Origin: Bacteroidota bacterium
GTDB lineage: Bacteria > Bacteroidota > Bacteroidia > Chitinophagales > LD1
Assembly: GCA_003165135.1 (NCBI GenBank)
Contig: PLSN01000276.1
Coordinates: 1-6,093, forward strand
Length of the DNA: 6,093 nucleotides
Direction of reading: 5' to 3'
Shown: positions 5,219 through 6,093 of the stretch, piece after piece
Numbering within the stretch: position 1 is the first letter of the stretch
Layout: each line of letters opens with the position of its first letter
Made by a program: the position numbers and the translations under genes
Notes under the pieces: generated by a model
What the model was told of the DNA's origin: nothing
Seen by the model: the letters and a program-made list of their open reading frames with translations, nothing else
The model's database searches: none

Positions 5219-5371
5219 TTACCCTTTATTCGCTTGTAACAGCCTTGTCATCCAATCAATTATACGTTCATTTATGATTTTCAACCGTTTACGTTGAGAG
5301 TGTTCTTGCCACATCAGGAAGCAAAGTCTGCGTGCTGAGTCTACGTAATTGATGCTGTCGATTATTTTAAT
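5219..5371 (-). other. Unassigned 50-codon open frame; small protein or gene remnant
   Basis: Between an in-frame TGA (5374-5372) and TAA (5221-5219) the minus strand is open for 50 codons. The translation is protein-like: a basic helix-forming run with SQRKRLKIINERIIDWM and a hydrophobic LCFLMW patch. The only ATG is at 5314, giving 31 residues. No good start is visible at the upstream end, so it may be the C-terminal remnant of a disrupted gene rather than an intact small one. I recognise no family. Confidence 0.25.
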
Positions 5372-5387
5372 TCAGCAGCACCCTAAC

Positions 5388-5402
5388 TTACAAAATTTGT
5401 AA
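5388..5402. promoter_or_regulatory. 15-bp palindrome, possible operator
   Basis: TTACAAA and TTTGTAA are perfect inverted copies around a single central A. The size and symmetry resemble a dimeric regulator site, but no promoter is clearly associated and A+T-rich palindromes arise readily by chance. Confidence 0.3.
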
Positions 5403-5481
5403 CATCACTTAAGAATCTAAGATTATAGCTACACGAATCCATAAAATTGTTGCCGAAAATTTTGGAGGTTCTTATCTTATA

Positions 5482-6093
5482 TCATGCCGTCAACTCCCAA
5501 ACCGCATTTTTTGTTTTATCACTTAAAGTACCCCAAAGATGGTTACATTCCTTCTTCAAAAGGGGAAGCAACTTCTCTATCCGGTCCAAATTATATTGGT
5601 CCGTCCACTCCAATAAACTCGGGCCTAAAATAATCAGTGTGGGAATAACTTCTAAATTACCTAACAGGCCAATAAAATCATGCAAATCATAGCTATCACA
5701 TTCAACTGCACCCGCAATTTTCATTCCTTCCGGAAGAGAAATTGTTCCATTATCTTTTATCCCCTCCAAATGACCTAAGACAACTTGCGCAACTGTGACT
5801 TGTTCCCAACAAAACTCTGGGAGAGCTTTAGCCGTAAATGGGTTTATAGCTATGTTTACATATCTCCAATCGTCTCCCATTAAGTTTCTTAGGTGCTGCC
5901 ACTGCATATAATTCAATTGTCCCTGTAATAGCACCCAAAACTTTGGCATCTGTTTCTTCTCTCTTGCGTTTGAAAGAACATTTTGCATAAGCGTAGCAGC
6001 AGTTTCAACTGAATTATCATCAGTTAAAACTATTCTTATCAATGTAGTTTCTCCATCGAAAACCAAGGGGTCTGTATTCAGTATTTCCTGAAT
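5482..6093 (-). CDS. Unrecognised protein, N-terminus outside window
   Basis: The minus-strand frame is open from the window edge (6093) to TGA at 5484-5482, giving 203 residues of the C-terminal part. A TTG at 6066 could be read as a start, but the frame stays open upstream of it (IQEILNTDPL), so the gene almost certainly begins beyond the window. No signal peptide, membrane helix, CxxC or other catalytic motif is seen. The protein is tryptophan-rich and looks soluble, with alternating hydrophobic strands (TLIRIVLTDD, PKFWVLLQGQ, PTLIILGPSL) and a helical C-terminus (LDRIEKLLPLLKKEC). I cannot assign a family. Three sampled 60-base lines here have 22, 26 and 25 G+C (about 41%). Single sampled lines gave 48% in the pyrophosphatase gene and 63% in the AhpD-like gene, so foreign origin is plausible. 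Confidence 0.75.
   Translation of the reverse strand: MQEILNTDPLVFDGETTLIRIVLTDDNSVETAATLMQNVLSNAREKKQMPKFWVLLQGQLNYMQWQHLRNLMGDDWRYVNIAINPFTAKALPEFCWEQVTVAQVVLGHLEGIKDNGTISLPEGMKIAGAVECDSYDLHDFIGLLGNLEVIPTLIILGPSLLEWTDQYNLDRIEKLLPLLKKECNHLWGTLSDKTKNAVWELTA

Larger units (their letters stand above)
5166..5481. other. A+T-rich spacer between terminator and unknown gene
   Basis: A stretch of 316 bases with no well-supported gene. It contains the tRNA-3'-like fragment (5176-5190), a 50-codon minus-strand open frame (5219-5371), a 15-bp palindrome (5388-5402), and no clear terminator immediately after the minus-strand gene that ends at 5482. AAAATTTT (5456-5463) lies just downstream of that gene in a near-palindromic context. 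Confidence 0.6.

Noticed and set aside
5176..5260. Complete tRNA gene on the minus strand
   Set aside because: Only the acceptor/T-stem 3' side is suggested; there is no TTCGA loop, anticodon arm, D arm or matching 5' acceptor strand in the expected 70-90 bases.
5440..5442. Tiny minus-strand ORF starting at this ATG (19 codons)
   Set aside because: Too short, no leader, and no conservation evidence can be drawn from one sequence.
5447..5692. 81-codon plus-strand open frame
   Set aside because: Mostly antisense to the C-terminal part of the unknown minus-strand gene and poorer in protein-like pattern than that gene.
6064..6066. TTG as the true start of the unknown minus-strand gene
   Set aside because: The frame continues open to the window edge with protein-like sequence, so the start most likely lies outside.

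Overview
The window looks like a chromosomal piece from a Bacteroidota bacterium, possibly a Chitinophagales/Sphingobacteriales-type lineage. This rests on A-rich leaders instead of clear Shine-Dalgarno sites, the lemA–TPM–TPM gene trio, a DQDPLD-type family I pyrophosphatase and a membrane-anchored TlpA-like thioredoxin. The exact family cannot be fixed from the sequence alone.

Layout. (1) 1-1259, plus strand: the last 48 codons of an unrecognised gene and, 3 bases later, a complete GT4 glycosyltransferase. This is probably the right-hand end of a surface-polysaccharide cluster. (2) 1260-1593: a spacer with no supported gene, but with two short tandem repeats, a hairpin and a weak terminator candidate. 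(3) 1594-4627, minus strand, in transcription order: LemA-like lipoprotein, a short soluble TPM protein (GTG start), a secreted Gly-rich TPM protein, family I inorganic pyrophosphatase, and a TlpA-like thiol-disulfide protein. Four of the five genes are joined by 1-, 20- or 4-base overlaps; only TPM-to-pyrophosphatase has a 68-base gap. (4) 4628-4784: the divergent promoter region. (5) 4785-5129, plus strand: a small AhpD/carboxymuconolactone decarboxylase-like protein with CxxC, followed by a strong bidirectional terminator at 5140-5165. (6) 5166-6093: a more A+T-rich segment. It opens with a short match to the 3' end of a tRNA gene, holds a 50-codon unassigned open frame, and ends with an unrecognised minus-strand gene that runs off the window.

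How the genes fit together. The lemA/TPM trio is an envelope-associated module of poorly known function. Pyrophosphatase (cytoplasm) and the TlpA protein (outside the inner membrane) follow on the same strand and may share its transcript. The most interesting place is 5134-5200. There a minus-strand terminator lies just downstream of a tRNA-3'-end-like fragment, and everything to the right is compositionally different. That is the arrangement expected where an integrative element entered a tRNA gene. It is an inference, since neither an integrase nor the other junction is in the window. No CRISPR array, insertion sequence or complete RNA gene was seen.
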